Assembly: GCA_030531795.1 (NCBI GenBank)
Contig: JAUNMN010000002.1
Location: forward strand, 24,890-88,889
Direction of reading: 5' to 3'
Source of the DNA: Neisseria sp.
GTDB lineage: Bacteria > Pseudomonadota > Gammaproteobacteria > Burkholderiales > Neisseriaceae
DNA length: 64,000 bases
Part shown: positions 7,178 through 14,632 of the stretch, in pieces
Numbering within the stretch: position 1 is the stretch's first letter
Layout of the letters: each line of letters opens with the position of its first letter
The notes under the pieces: model-generated
Told to the model about the DNA's origin: nothing
The model's input: the letters and a program-made list of their open reading frames with translations, nothing else
The model's database searches: none
Program-made: the position numbers and the translations under genes

Positions 7178-8488
7178 TTAAACAACTTGCGTTTCATCTG
7201 CAGACGGCAACACGTTCAAGCGCACGCTGAATTCGCTGCCCTTGCCGACTTCGCTGGCGATGTGTAGCTGCGCGCCGTGCAAAGCCAGCGCGTGTTTGCA
7301 AATCGCCAAACCCAAACCTGTGCCACCTGCTTGACGGCTGCGTCCTTTGTCCACACGATAAAAACGGTCGGTCAAATGCGGCAAATGTTCGGCGGCAATG
7401 CCCATGCCCGTATCTTGCGCCAGCACTTCAGCTTCGGTTTCGTTCACGCGCGTCAAACGCCAAACGATGCGCCCGTTTTCAGGCGTGTAGCGCACCGCGT
7501 TAAACAAAATATTGCTTAACGCGCTGTACAAATCTTGCTGCACGCCGTTTAACCAGATGCCGTCTGCAATTTGCGCACGCAAATCGTGTTTGCCTGCCGA
7601 CAACAATTGCGCTTGCGCAAAAACCTGCTGACACAAAGCACTCAAATCCACCGCCACAAATTCGGGTTCTGCGCCCGATTCCAAGCGCGACAAGGTGAGC
7701 AAATCGTTTAACAAATGCTGCATCCGCGTGCCTTCTTGCGCCATCAAAGCCAAAAATTCCTGTCGTTGCGACGCAGGCAAATCGGGCATTTGCGCCAAAG
7801 TTTCCGCAAAACCATTGATGACCGTCAGCGGCGTTTTCAGTTCGTGCGACACATTCGCCACAAACGCCGTGCGCATCGCGTGCAAACGTTCCGCCTCGCT
7901 GATGTCTTGCGTAATCAGCAGCAACTCATTACGCCCAAACGGCGTGCCCGTCAATTGCACAAACCGCTCCTTGCCAGCCTGTTTCACGCGCAAATGCAAA
8001 CTTTTGTTCGCCACATCATTCGCCAGCCAGTCCGCCAACTCGGGCTGCGACACCGCGCGCAACACAGGTTCGCCCCAAGTCGGGCTCACTTTCAAATGCA
8101 AATGCTCCACCGCCGCGCCGTTTGCCCACACAATCCGCCGATTTTTGTCCAACAACAACACGCCATTCGGCATCGCCTGCGCCGCCCGATTAAAACGCTG
8201 CAAAGCCTGCGACAGCTTTTGTTTGCGTTTTTGATGAGTTTTTTCGCGCGAACGCAAAGCGTTAAAAATCCCGCCCCACATCCCTTCCGCCTGTGGCAAA
8301 GTCTGCTGCTTATCGTCCAGCCAACGACTCAAACGCTGAATATGGTAAAACTGCCGCGCCAACAACACGCTCGCCAAAGCCGCCCACAAGGCAAAAAAGC
8401 CTGCCCAACCGTAACGCGGATAAGCAAGCAAAGCGGCGCTCAACAAAAAGAAAATATGCACCAACAAACTTTGTAAAGGTTTCGGCAT
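7178..8488 (-). CDS. phoR: Two-component sensor histidine kinase PhoR-like
   Basis: Inner-membrane kinase that would phosphorylate the PhoB-like regulator encoded just upstream. Order in the 436 residues: two N-terminal membrane helices (about 8-48) with almost no periplasmic loop, a cytoplasmic linker, a PAS domain (about 100-200), the HisKA box 'FVANVSHELKTPL' with phospho-acceptor H215, then HATPase_c with an N box ('NILFNAVRYTP') and G boxes ('DTGMGIA', 'GGTGLGLAI'). The lack of a periplasmic sensor domain is typical of PhoR, which senses phosphate through Pst/PhoU. pst genes are not in this window, so the phosphate role is inferred from architecture. Confidence 0.85.
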   Translation of the reverse strand: MPKPLQSLLVHIFFLLSAALLAYPRYGWAGFFALWAALASVLLARQFYHIQRLSRWLDDKQQTLPQAEGMWGGIFNALRSREKTHQKRKQKLSQALQRFNRAAQAMPNGVLLLDKNRRIVWANGAAVEHLHLKVSPTWGEPVLRAVSQPELADWLANDVANKSLHLRVKQAGKERFVQLTGTPFGRNELLLITQDISEAERLHAMRTAFVANVSHELKTPLTVINGFAETLAQMPDLPASQRQEFLALMAQEGTRMQHLLNDLLTLSRLESGAEPEFVAVDLSALCQQVFAQAQLLSAGKHDLRAQIADGIWLNGVQQDLYSALSNILFNAVRYTPENGRIVWRLTRVNETEAEVLAQDTGMGIAAEHLPHLTDRFYRVDKGRSRQAGGTGLGLAICKHALALHGAQLHIASEVGKGSEFSVRLNVLPSADETQVV

Positions 8489-8505
8489 CGCTGTCCCTTC
8501 ATCGC

Positions 8506-8525
8506 TTGCCGTCTGCAGACGGCAT
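8506..8525. repeat. Palindromic double uptake sequence (first base differs)
   Basis: TTGCCGTCTGCAGACGGCAT sits in the short gap between phoB and phoR; its last base is the first base of the phoB stop triplet as read on the plus strand. It may give a weak intercistronic hairpin. Confidence 0.8.
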
Positions 8526-9223
8526 CAAACCCCTTCCACATTCGCGGAAAAACGATAACCCGAACCGCGCACGGTTTGAACGTATGCATCAAAGCCGCTG
8601 GCTTCCAAGGATTTTCGCAAGCGGCGAATGTGCACGTCTACCGTGCGTTCTTCCACGAAAACGTGGTCGCCCCACACCAAATCCAACAGTTGGCGACGGC
8701 TGTAAACGCGTTCGGTGTGGGTCATGAAAAAGTGCAGCAAACGAAATTCGGCTGGACCTAAATCCAACTCGATGCCGTCTGCGCTGACGCGTTGTTCTTC
8801 GGGATTGAGTTTTAAGCCGTTCACATCAATGCTTTGTGTGGTTTTTTGTGGCGCACAACGGCGCAACAAGGCATTGACGCGTGCCACCAGTTCGCGTGGC
8901 GAAAACGGTTTGGTCAGATAATCGTCGGCACCGCCGTTTAAACCTTGTTCTTTGTCGTGTTCTTCGCCGCGCGCGGTCAGCAAAATCACGGGCAATAAAC
9001 GCGTTCGAGCTTCGGCACGCAGTTTACGCGTCCATTCCACGCCTGACATTTTCGGCAACATCCAGTCCAACACCAACAAATCGGGCAGCTGCTGATTGAG
9101 TAAAACCTGCGCCGCTTCCACGCTGTCGGCACACGCCACCTCAAAACCTGCTTGCTCCAAGTTAAACCGAATCAGGGTTTGAATCGCGGCTTCGTCTTCC
9201 ACCACCAAAATCCGTGCGCTCAT
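8525..9223 (-). CDS. phoB: Phosphate-type response regulator PhoB (OmpR family)
   Basis: DNA-binding response regulator of 232 residues. The receiver domain (1-122) has the acidic pair near residue 10 ('VVEDE'), the phospho-acceptor D53 in 'LVLDWMLPKMSG', T/S near 82 ('LLTARGEE') and K near 104 ('YLTKPFSPRE'). A winged-helix effector domain (about 130-228) follows, with the recognition region 'VYSRRQLLDLVWGDHVFVEE' and 'VDVHIRRLRKSLE'. It precedes phoR on the same strand, 36 bp apart, and the pair is probably one operon. The region upstream is shared with the divergent serine deaminase gene and holds two outward-facing uptake sequences. Confidence 0.9.
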   Translation of the reverse strand: MSARILVVEDEAAIQTLIRFNLEQAGFEVACADSVEAAQVLLNQQLPDLLVLDWMLPKMSGVEWTRKLRAEARTRLLPVILLTARGEEHDKEQGLNGGADDYLTKPFSPRELVARVNALLRRCAPQKTTQSIDVNGLKLNPEEQRVSADGIELDLGPAEFRLLHFFMTHTERVYSRRQLLDLVWGDHVFVEERTVDVHIRRLRKSLEASGFDAYVQTVRGSGYRFSANVEGV

Positions 9224-9438
9224 TGTGTTCTCCTTTAAATCGCTGTTTTCTTTGTGTTCTCAACCGCGCACATTGTACCGATAAAATGCGCAGACGGCAT
9301 CTGTGCCGTCTGCAGTTTTGCCGCCTGCGTGTAAACGGTATACGAACGCGCACAATCGCTTTACAATAAGCCGCTTTCCACAGCGCGAATCTGCGCAAAA
9401 ATAAGGCGTTTGCCAAGCAACACACTACAAAGGTTCAC

Positions 9439-10818
9439 ATGATGATTAGCGTTTTTGATATGTTTAAAGTGGGCATCGGCCCGTCCAGCTCACACACGGT
9501 CGGCCCGATGAAGGCGGGCAAAACTTTTATCGACGAACTCATCGCGCAACATCAACTTGCCGCTGTTACGCGTTTGCAGGTAGACGTGTACGGTTCGCTG
9601 TCGCTCACAGGTCACGGACACAACACCGACATCGCGGTGATTTTGGGTTTGATGGGCTATTTGCCCGACAGCGTAGACATCGAAAGCATTGAACAAACCA
9701 TCGCGCAAGTGAAAAACGACAAACGTTTAACGCTCGCTGAAGCCAGTGAACACGCCCACGCGATTGACTTTGATTTTTACGCGGATATGCCGTTTCACGC
9801 CACCTTCTTGCCGCGTCATGAAAACGCCATCACGTTCACCGCATTCCACAACGAACAGCCTTTGCACAGCCAAACGTTTTACTCCATCGGCGGCGGTTTT
9901 ATCGTGGACGACGCGCATTTTGGCGAAAGCCAACAAAGCGACATCAGCGTGCCGTTTCCGTATTTTTGTGCCGCCGACATTTTGCGTCATTGCCAAGAAC
10001 AGGGTTTGCCGATTTCCACTTTAGTGTGGCGCAACGAACTGGCTTTGCGTCCGCGCGAGGAAATCGCCGCTTATTTGGCGAATGTTTGGCAAACAATGGA
10101 AGCGTGTATTCATCGCGGTTTGCACACCGAGGGTTTGTTGCCTGGCCCGCTGAAAGTGGTGCGCCGCGCCAGCTCTTTGCGTCGCGCTTTGGAAGCGCAC
10201 ACCAGCTTAACCAACGACCCGATGCAAATCATTGACTGGGTGAATTTGTTTGCTTTGGCAGTGAACGAAGAAAACGCGGCTGGCGGACGCGTGGTAACCG
10301 CGCCAACCAACGGCGCGTGTGGCATTGTGCCTGCGGTGTTGGCGTATTACCAAAAATTCATCGCGCCTTTAAACGCGGAAACGGTTGAACGTTATTTGCT
10401 TGCCAGCAGCGTCATCGGTTCGCTGTACAAAATGAACGCGTCGATTTCAGGCGCAGAAGTCGGCTGTCAAGGCGAAGTGGGCGTGGCGTGTTCCATGGCG
10501 GCGGCGGGTTTAACCGAAATTTTGGGCGGCACGCCCGACCAAGTCTGCGTTGCTGCGGAAATCGCGATGGAACACAATTTGGGTTTGACTTGCGACCCAG
10601 TCGGCGGACAAGTGCAAGTGCCGTGCATTGAACGCAACGCGATTGCGTCGGTTAAGGCGATTAACGCCAGTCGCATGGCTTTGCGCCACACGGGCAGCCC
10701 ACGCGTTACTTTAGACAAAGTGATTGAAACCATGTACGAAACGGGCAAAGACATGCACGCGAAATACCGCGAAACGTCTACTGGCGGCTTGGCGATTAAA
10801 ATCATGCCATGCGATTAA
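9439..10818 (+). CDS. sdaA: L-serine ammonia-lyase, iron-sulfur type
   Basis: Converts L-serine to pyruvate and ammonia using a [4Fe-4S] cluster. The 459-residue single-chain form contains both the small beta-type domain ('FDMFKVGIGPSSSHTVGPM' at the N-terminus) and the alpha-type domain. Cluster-ligand cysteines are visible in the C-terminal half in 'GCQGEVGVACSMAAAG', 'LTCDPVGG' and 'VQVPCIER'. AAAGG lies 5 bases before the ATG at 9439; a second ATG follows immediately. It is transcribed away from phoB and followed by an uptake-sequence hairpin. Confidence 0.94.
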   Translation: MMISVFDMFKVGIGPSSSHTVGPMKAGKTFIDELIAQHQLAAVTRLQVDVYGSLSLTGHGHNTDIAVILGLMGYLPDSVDIESIEQTIAQVKNDKRLTLAEASEHAHAIDFDFYADMPFHATFLPRHENAITFTAFHNEQPLHSQTFYSIGGGFIVDDAHFGESQQSDISVPFPYFCAADILRHCQEQGLPISTLVWRNELALRPREEIAAYLANVWQTMEACIHRGLHTEGLLPGPLKVVRRASSLRRALEAHTSLTNDPMQIIDWVNLFALAVNEENAAGGRVVTAPTNGACGIVPAVLAYYQKFIAPLNAETVERYLLASSVIGSLYKMNASISGAEVGCQGEVGVACSMAAAGLTEILGGTPDQVCVAAEIAMEHNLGLTCDPVGGQVQVPCIERNAIASVKAINASRMALRHTGSPRVTLDKVIETMYETGKDMHAKYRETSTGGLAIKIMPCD

Positions 10819-10870
10819 GCGTTTGCCGTTTTGAACTGAAATTCACTTAAATCAGCAAGTTGATAAAGCT

Positions 10871-10941
10871 ATGCCGTCTGTGACCGAAGGGAATCCCATA
10901 GCGAAGCTATAGGGACAGCCTTATCTAATCGCAGACGGCAT
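10871..10941. repeat. Uptake-sequence pair enclosing a GGGACAG hairpin, copy A
   Basis: Outer arms are ATGCCGTCTGTG (one base off) and CGCAGACGGCAT. Inside, TCCCATAGC (10894-10902) pairs with GCTATAGGGA (10906-10915) around a GAA loop and is followed by CAGCC. The insert resembles two others at 12921-12990 and 41688-41758. It lies after sdaA and before the convergent yqjK-like gene, so it probably also works as a terminator. Confidence 0.7.
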
Positions 10942-10988
10942 CTTTTGTATTCGATTTTCTTTTTTTAACCAAACGATTAAAACAAGTC

Positions 10989-11261
10989 TTAACGTTTGCG
11001 CTTTTGCCACAAAACATAAGCCAGCAGCGCAATCACGCGCCCTTTCCAGCTCAATTGTTTACCCAACTGCCACAACACGCCGTTGGGCAAATAATGTTCC
11101 AGCTGTCGCCAAATTTCATTCAAAGCATCGGGCACAGCCGCCGCCGAATGCAAAGCACGCGCCGCTTGTTGCGCGTGTTGCTTTTGCTGTTCACGCACGA
11201 TTTTCAGCCTTTGCAGGGCGATTTTCAGCTCCAACAATTCACGTTCTTGTTGCGGATTCAT
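10989..11261 (-). CDS. YqjK-like small protein
   Basis: Ninety residues from the ATG at 11261 (AAGGAGA lies 5 bases upstream). The N-terminal part is a charged helix ('QQERELLELKIALQRLKIVR'); the C-terminal part has one short hydrophobic stretch ('GRVIALLAYVLWQ') and a basic tail. Sequence similarity to E. coli YqjK is weak; the call rests on size, layout and position as the third gene after YqjD-like and YqjE-like genes, matching the E. coli yqjD-E-K order. It overlaps the end of the yqjE-like gene by 23 bp. Function unknown. Confidence 0.55.
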   Translation of the reverse strand: MNPQQERELLELKIALQRLKIVREQQKQHAQQAARALHSAAAVPDALNEIWRQLEHYLPNGVLWQLGKQLSWKGRVIALLAYVLWQKRKR

Positions 11262-11679
11262 CGCCTTCTCCTTGTGTTTTGCCGTCTGCACTCAATGAAT
11301 TTGCCGCCATTTCGCCACGCAAATACGCCAAATCCTGCCGAATTTCGCCCAAAGTGTTTTGCACCACCCGACTTTGCGACTGCCAAGATTTCAGCGCACG
11401 ATAAACGACAATCACTGCAAATAACAGCAAAATCGCCGCCGTTCCAAAAAATACAGGCACTTTCCACTCAAGCGGCAACACTTCGTTCAAACCAAATAAA
11501 GCCGCCAGCAAAGCCACCAACAGCAACACCGTTCCCAGCAAAATCGCCAACAACAAAGCAACCAAACGGCTGATTTGCTGCGTGATGTCCAGCTGCAAAA
11601 TTTGTCCGCGCAACAAAAACAGTTCCGCACCTTGTTTCAACACATTTTGATAACGCGCGAATGATTCCTGCCAAAACAT
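11239..11679 (-). CDS. yqjE: YqjE / phage-holin-like family membrane protein
   Basis: About 146 residues with two adjacent hydrophobic helices ('LVALLLAILLGTVLLLVALL' at about 38-57 and 'FFGTAAILLLFAVIVVY' at about 76-92) between charged ends: the DUF1469/YqjE layout, often labelled 'phage holin family'. That label is historical; nothing phage-like is nearby. I chose the ATG at 11679 because AAGGA lies 7 bases before it; an ATG two codons earlier is too close. Partner genes yqjD and a yqjK-like gene flank it. In E. coli the neighbouring YqjD tethers ribosomes to the inner membrane in stationary phase; the role of YqjE is not established. Confidence 0.75.
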   Translation of the reverse strand: MFWQESFARYQNVLKQGAELFLLRGQILQLDITQQISRLVALLLAILLGTVLLLVALLAALFGLNEVLPLEWKVPVFFGTAAILLLFAVIVVYRALKSWQSQSRVVQNTLGEIRQDLAYLRGEMAANSLSADGKTQGEGDESATRT

Positions 11680-11713
11680 ACGCATTTCCTTATAAAAATG
11701 CCCCAAACAAAAA

Positions 11714-11736
11714 TGCCGCTTGAAATCCAAGCGGCA
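11714..11736 (-). terminator. Strong hairpin between yqjD and yqjE
   Basis: TGCCGCTTG and CAAGCGGCA pair around a 5-base loop; the minus strand continues with TTTTTG. It lies inside the putative operon, between the yqjD stop and the yqjE start, so it is likely a partial terminator or attenuator that lowers expression of the downstream genes. Confidence 0.75.
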
Positions 11737-11748
11737 CACTTTTTGCGT

Positions 11749-12060
11749 TTAACGGCGATTAAGCAACACGCCCACCACCAAGCCCGCCAACGCCGCAAAA
11801 CCCATTGCGTAATAAGGTTTTTCCTGAACATAAGCATCGGCTTGTTTCACGCGATGTTTGAACTGTTCGCTCGCGTTCGCTTCAAAATCCGCCAACTTTT
11901 GCTGCGCTTGTGCCAACTTATCTTGCAATTTGCCTTTCAAAGCCTGCGTCTCTTCGCTGCTGCGCTCCACGCCACTTTGATACAAACCCTCCACCTCGTC
12001 CAAAACCGAACGCACTTCTTTCATCAAAGCCTCTTTTTCTTGCTCAAAATCACGTTTCAT
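11749..12060 (-). CDS. yqjD: YqjD/ElaB-type ribosome-tethering membrane protein (DUF883)
   Basis: 103 residues. A long charged helical region (about 1-78, with several KLQDKLAQAQQ-type stretches suggesting coiled coil) is followed by the family's C-terminal anchor 'PYYAMGFAALAGLVVGVLLNRR', a glycine-rich single membrane helix ending in two arginines. E. coli YqjD, ElaB and YgaM bind 70S/100S ribosomes at the membrane in stationary phase. GGAG lies 7 bases before the ATG. It is the first gene of the yqjD-E-K unit, with a promoter and a perfect dyad upstream. Confidence 0.82.
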   Translation of the reverse strand: MKRDFEQEKEALMKEVRSVLDEVEGLYQSGVERSSEETQALKGKLQDKLAQAQQKLADFEANASEQFKHRVKQADAYVQEKPYYAMGFAALAGLVVGVLLNRR

Positions 12061-12089
12061 GGTTTGCTCCTTGTTGTGTGAATAAAAAT

Positions 12090-12104
12090 ATTGTCAGCGA
12101 CAAT
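12090..12104 (-). promoter_or_regulatory. Perfect 15-bp dyad at the yqjD transcription start region
   Basis: ATTGTCAGCGACAAT: 6-bp arms with a 3-bp centre, placed immediately downstream of the inferred -10 box. Its position and symmetry suggest a repressor operator. The divergent TetR-type gene is a possible source of the repressor (inference). Confidence 0.45.
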
Positions 12105-12110
12105 GTCTAC

Positions 12111-12139
12111 ACCATACGCACTTTTCGCAGCAGATACAA
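12111..12139 (-). promoter_or_regulatory. Candidate promoter of the yqjD operon
   Basis: On the minus strand, TTGTAT (12134-12139), a 17-bp spacer and TATGGT (12111-12116). Each hexamer matches the sigma-70 consensus at 4 of 6 positions. The inferred start site is near 12104, giving a leader of about 45 bases. Confidence 0.5.
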
Positions 12140-12408
12140 GCATTTTTATGACAAATAATGTTTTTTTACATCTATTAAATTGAGTAAAGATGACAGATGC
12201 CGTCTGCAGACGGCATCGTTTAAACGCAAAACAAGCAAAGCGATTTTATGTAAACATCATCAGCTAAAATAAGCAACTGACATACGTTTTGCCAAACCAT
12301 TTGCTCACGCCTGCGCCAGTTATTTGTGCTTTTTCTGTTTTCGTTCATACAAAAATAAACCCGCCACTCTCAATCCCATACGGCGAATGATGGCAACAGG
12401 ACGGCTGT
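12140..12408. other. Intergenic region between yqjD promoter and the TetR-type gene
   Basis: AT-rich and without a gene. It holds a palindromic double uptake sequence at 12197-12216. The region upstream of 12409 was read in all three forward frames for the missing N-terminus of the TetR-type protein; the in-phase frame has a stop at 12388-12390 and no frame shows a recognisable first helix. Confidence 0.5.
12197..12216. repeat. Palindromic double uptake sequence
   Basis: ATGCCGTCTGCAGACGGCAT, perfect 20-bp palindrome, in the spacer between the divergent yqjD and TetR-type genes. Confidence 0.85.
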
Positions 12409-12867
12409 GTGGCAAAAACACATATTGTGGAACGAGCATTGGTCAATCGCAAAACCTTTTACAAATATTATTCAGGCAAAAGCGATTTGGCAGGAGCGAT
12501 GATTGCTGAGTTTAAAAACAGCTATGCTGAATTGCTCAAAGAACGTTTTAAAACCAATAACTTACAGAATTTTTTGCAGAAGTTTATTCCGTTTTTATTT
12601 GAACAACGCAAAACCCTGCTCGCCTTGTGGAGAGTGCAAACGAAACGTCATCATTTGTATGCCGATATGCAACAGCTGGTCGCTCACGCCTTTATTGCCC
12701 AAGCCATTGCCAAAAAAGGCGAAAAAGATTGGCATTACCAAGCCAAAATGATGTCTATTTTATCGCTGGAAAGTATGAAATATTGGTTGGAGTTAGACCA
12801 AATGCCACCCAATCGGGAAATGTTGAAAATGTGGTTGGAGATGGTGGAAATCGTGAGAATTGAGTAA
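12409..12867 (+). CDS. TetR-family regulator, N-terminally shortened
   Basis: 152 residues from the GTG at 12409, with AGGA 7 bases upstream. The start of the protein, 'IVERALVNRKTFYKYYSGKS', matches the recognition helix and following helix of TetR regulators, but the first 25-30 residues that normally form helix 1 and most of helix 2 are absent, and a stop closes the frame upstream at 12388. The rest is an all-helical ligand domain that I cannot assign. Either the GTG start gives a functional short form or this is a decayed gene. The yqjD operon is divergent to it. Confidence 0.6.
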   Translation: MAKTHIVERALVNRKTFYKYYSGKSDLAGAMIAEFKNSYAELLKERFKTNNLQNFLQKFIPFLFEQRKTLLALWRVQTKRHHLYADMQQLVAHAFIAQAIAKKGEKDWHYQAKMMSILSLESMKYWLELDQMPPNREMLKMWLEMVEIVRIE

Positions 12868-12920
12868 AACGGCAAATCCGCCACAAAATTTTTGAACAAA
12901 ATTGTGAAAACAAAACGGCG

Positions 12921-12990
12921 ATGCCGTCTGCACTGAAAAACGCCCCACTGGTGAAGCAGTAGGGACAGTTTACAACACTGCAGACGGCAT
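12921..12990. repeat. Uptake-sequence pair enclosing a GGGACAG hairpin, copy B
   Basis: Outer arms ATGCCGTCTGCA and TGCAGACGGCAT. Inside, CCCACTG (12944-12950) pairs with CAGTAGGG (12957-12964) around GTGAAG and is followed by ACAG. It has the same plan as copy A with different stem bases. It lies between the convergent TetR-type and proB genes and probably ends both transcripts. Confidence 0.7.
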
Positions 12991-13005
12991 CTTTTTATCA
13001 CTTCA

Positions 13006-14133
13006 TCACGCGCTGATTGCTAAATTATCGCGATGAATCAGTTCGGCTTCTAGGCTGTAGCCCAGTTTGCTGGCGATTTGTTCTGACGGCGTTTGCAAAA
13101 TTTTGGCGGTTTCGTCGCTGCTGTAATTGCTCAAACCACGCGCGATTTCCTCGCCCGCCAAATTGCAGACGGCAAGTAGTTCTCCGCGATGAAAATAACC
13201 GTCCACGCGCACGCAGCCAATCGGCAACAAGCTGCGTTTGCCGTCCAACAAGGCTTTCGCCGCGCCGTCGTCCACCACCACGCTGCCTGCGATTTGCACA
13301 TGCCCGAGTAACCATTGTTTGCGGGCGGCGACGCGACTGTGTTCGCTGGTGAACAATGTGCCTAAACGCTCGCCTGCCAACACACGTTGCAACACCTGTT
13401 CTTCGCGTCCTGATGCGACAACGGTTGCCGCGCCACTCAATGCGGCGCGTTTTGCCGCTTTGACTTTGGTGTACATGCCGCCCGTTCCCACGCCCGTGCC
13501 TGCGCCACCCGCCATATTTTCCAATTCTGGGTGCGCGGCGGCGATTTCGTGAATGAATTGTGCCTTGGGATTTTTACGCGGGTCGCTGTCGTATAAACCT
13601 TGTTGGTCGGTCAAAATAATCAGGGCATCGGCATCGACTAAATTCGCCACCAGTGCGGCTAAAGTGTCGTTGTCGCCGAGTTTGATTTCGTCTGTTGTTA
13701 CCGTATCGTTTTCATTGATAATCGGCACAATGCCTTTTTGTAATAAGGTTTGCAAAGTGCTGCGCGCGTTCAAATAGCGGGTACGATGGCTTAAATCTTC
13801 GTGGGTCAGCAAAATTTGAGCGGTGTGAATGTGATGCGGACGAAATGCGCTTTCGTAGGCTTGGGCGATGCCCATTTGCCCAACCGCCGCTGCCGCCTGC
13901 AACTCATTCAACAAAGTCGGACGCTTCGCCCAACCCAAGCGTTTGATGCCTTCGGCAATCGCGCCACTGGACACAAACACCACCTGCACGCCTTGCTGAT
14001 GCAAAGCGGCGATTTGGTCTGCCCAACGATTGAGCGCCGCTTGGTCTATGCCTTTACCTTCGTTCGTGACCAAGCTCGAGCCCACTTTCACCACGATTAA
14101 CTTGGCTTGTTCTAATAAATGTCTTGCGTTCAT
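13006..14133 (-). CDS. proB: Glutamate 5-kinase ProB
   Basis: First enzyme of proline synthesis: phosphorylates L-glutamate to glutamyl 5-phosphate with ATP. The 375-residue protein has the amino-acid-kinase domain (about 1-265), with '[13 protein letters not shown]' near residues 14-26, 'VSSGAIAEG' near 54, '[20 protein letters not shown]' near 145-164 and '[13 protein letters not shown]' near 223-235, plus a C-terminal PUA domain (about 285-370) found in the long feedback-regulated form. proA is not adjacent. An uptake sequence inside encodes part of the PUA domain. Confidence 0.95.
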   Translation of the reverse strand: MNARHLLEQAKLIVVKVGSSLVTNEGKGIDQAALNRWADQIAALHQQGVQVVFVSSGAIAEGIKRLGWAKRPTLLNELQAAAAVGQMGIAQAYESAFRPHHIHTAQILLTHEDLSHRTRYLNARSTLQTLLQKGIVPIINENDTVTTDEIKLGDNDTLAALVANLVDADALIILTDQQGLYDSDPRKNPKAQFIHEIAAAHPELENMAGGAGTGVGTGGMYTKVKAAKRAALSGAATVVASGREEQVLQRVLAGERLGTLFTSEHSRVAARKQWLLGHVQIAGSVVVDDGAAKALLDGKRSLLPIGCVRVDGYFHRGELLAVCNLAGEEIARGLSNYSSDETAKILQTPSEQIASKLGYSLEAELIHRDNLAISA

Positions 14134-14178
14134 GATGCGATTCTCCGATGCCGTCTGCAGTTGCAGCTTGGGCTTCTA

Positions 14179-14478
14179 TTATTCTTTATTGCGACCGTGC
14201 CAAAAGTAACGCCACACAAATCCGGGAAAAGCGGCAACCAAATACAAACACGCCACCACCACATAAAATTCCCAGCCTTGCGAATGCACCGCACCTGCGC
14301 GCGATTCCAGCAAATACGCCAAACCGCCCATCAGCACAAAACCCAGCAACAATTCCAACAAATGATGTTTGATGGTTTTGTTGGCAAGGTTTTTGATGCC
14401 CAATAATTTTTGGCCGACAAAAGGCACGTTGGCAAAAATCAGCATGAGCAGTAACAAAATATACATTGAAGCAGTCAT
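14179..14478 (-). CDS. DUF2818 membrane protein associated with the nuo cluster
   Basis: 99 residues from the ATG at 14478, with about three hydrophobic helices ('ASMYILLLLMLIFANVPFV', 'LLELLLGFVLMGGLAYLL', 'FYVVVACLYLVAAFPGFVW') and a basic C-terminus. The 'FANVPF' and 'PGFVWRYFW' motifs fit the DUF2818 family, which in beta-proteobacteria commonly follows nuoN. Function unknown; the position suggests a link with complex I assembly or stability (inference). A strong terminator hairpin separates it from nuoN, so it may be transcribed by read-through or from its own promoter. Confidence 0.75.
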   Translation of the reverse strand: MTASMYILLLLMLIFANVPFVGQKLLGIKNLANKTIKHHLLELLLGFVLMGGLAYLLESRAGAVHSQGWEFYVVVACLYLVAAFPGFVWRYFWHGRNKE

Positions 14479-14537
14479 GATTTTCTCGTTTTTAAGATGA
14501 ATGACAAACACTCGTTTCCGAAAGCGCAATCATAGCA

Positions 14538-14565
14538 AAAACGGCAACCTCGCAGTTGCCGTTTT
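14538..14565 (-). terminator. Terminator after nuoN
   Basis: AAAACGGCAAC and GTTGCCGTTTT pair around 6 bases; the minus strand continues with T residues. It ends the 14-gene nuo transcript, 68 bp after the nuoN stop and before the DUF2818 gene. Confidence 0.8.
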
Positions 14566-14632
14566 GATGTTTATCGTTGCATCCATTTGATTTGAGCCAA
14601 AAAGCCGTCAAATGCCAACAACGATTTTGGTT

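Noticed and set aside
11239..11679. Prophage remnant suggested by a 'phage holin' family label
   Set aside because: The gene is YqjE-like and sits in a yqjD-E-K order; no other phage gene is present.
14119..14406. Plus-strand frame opposite the DUF2818 gene
   Set aside because: Antisense frame without a ribosome site; the minus-strand frame has clear membrane helices and family motifs.
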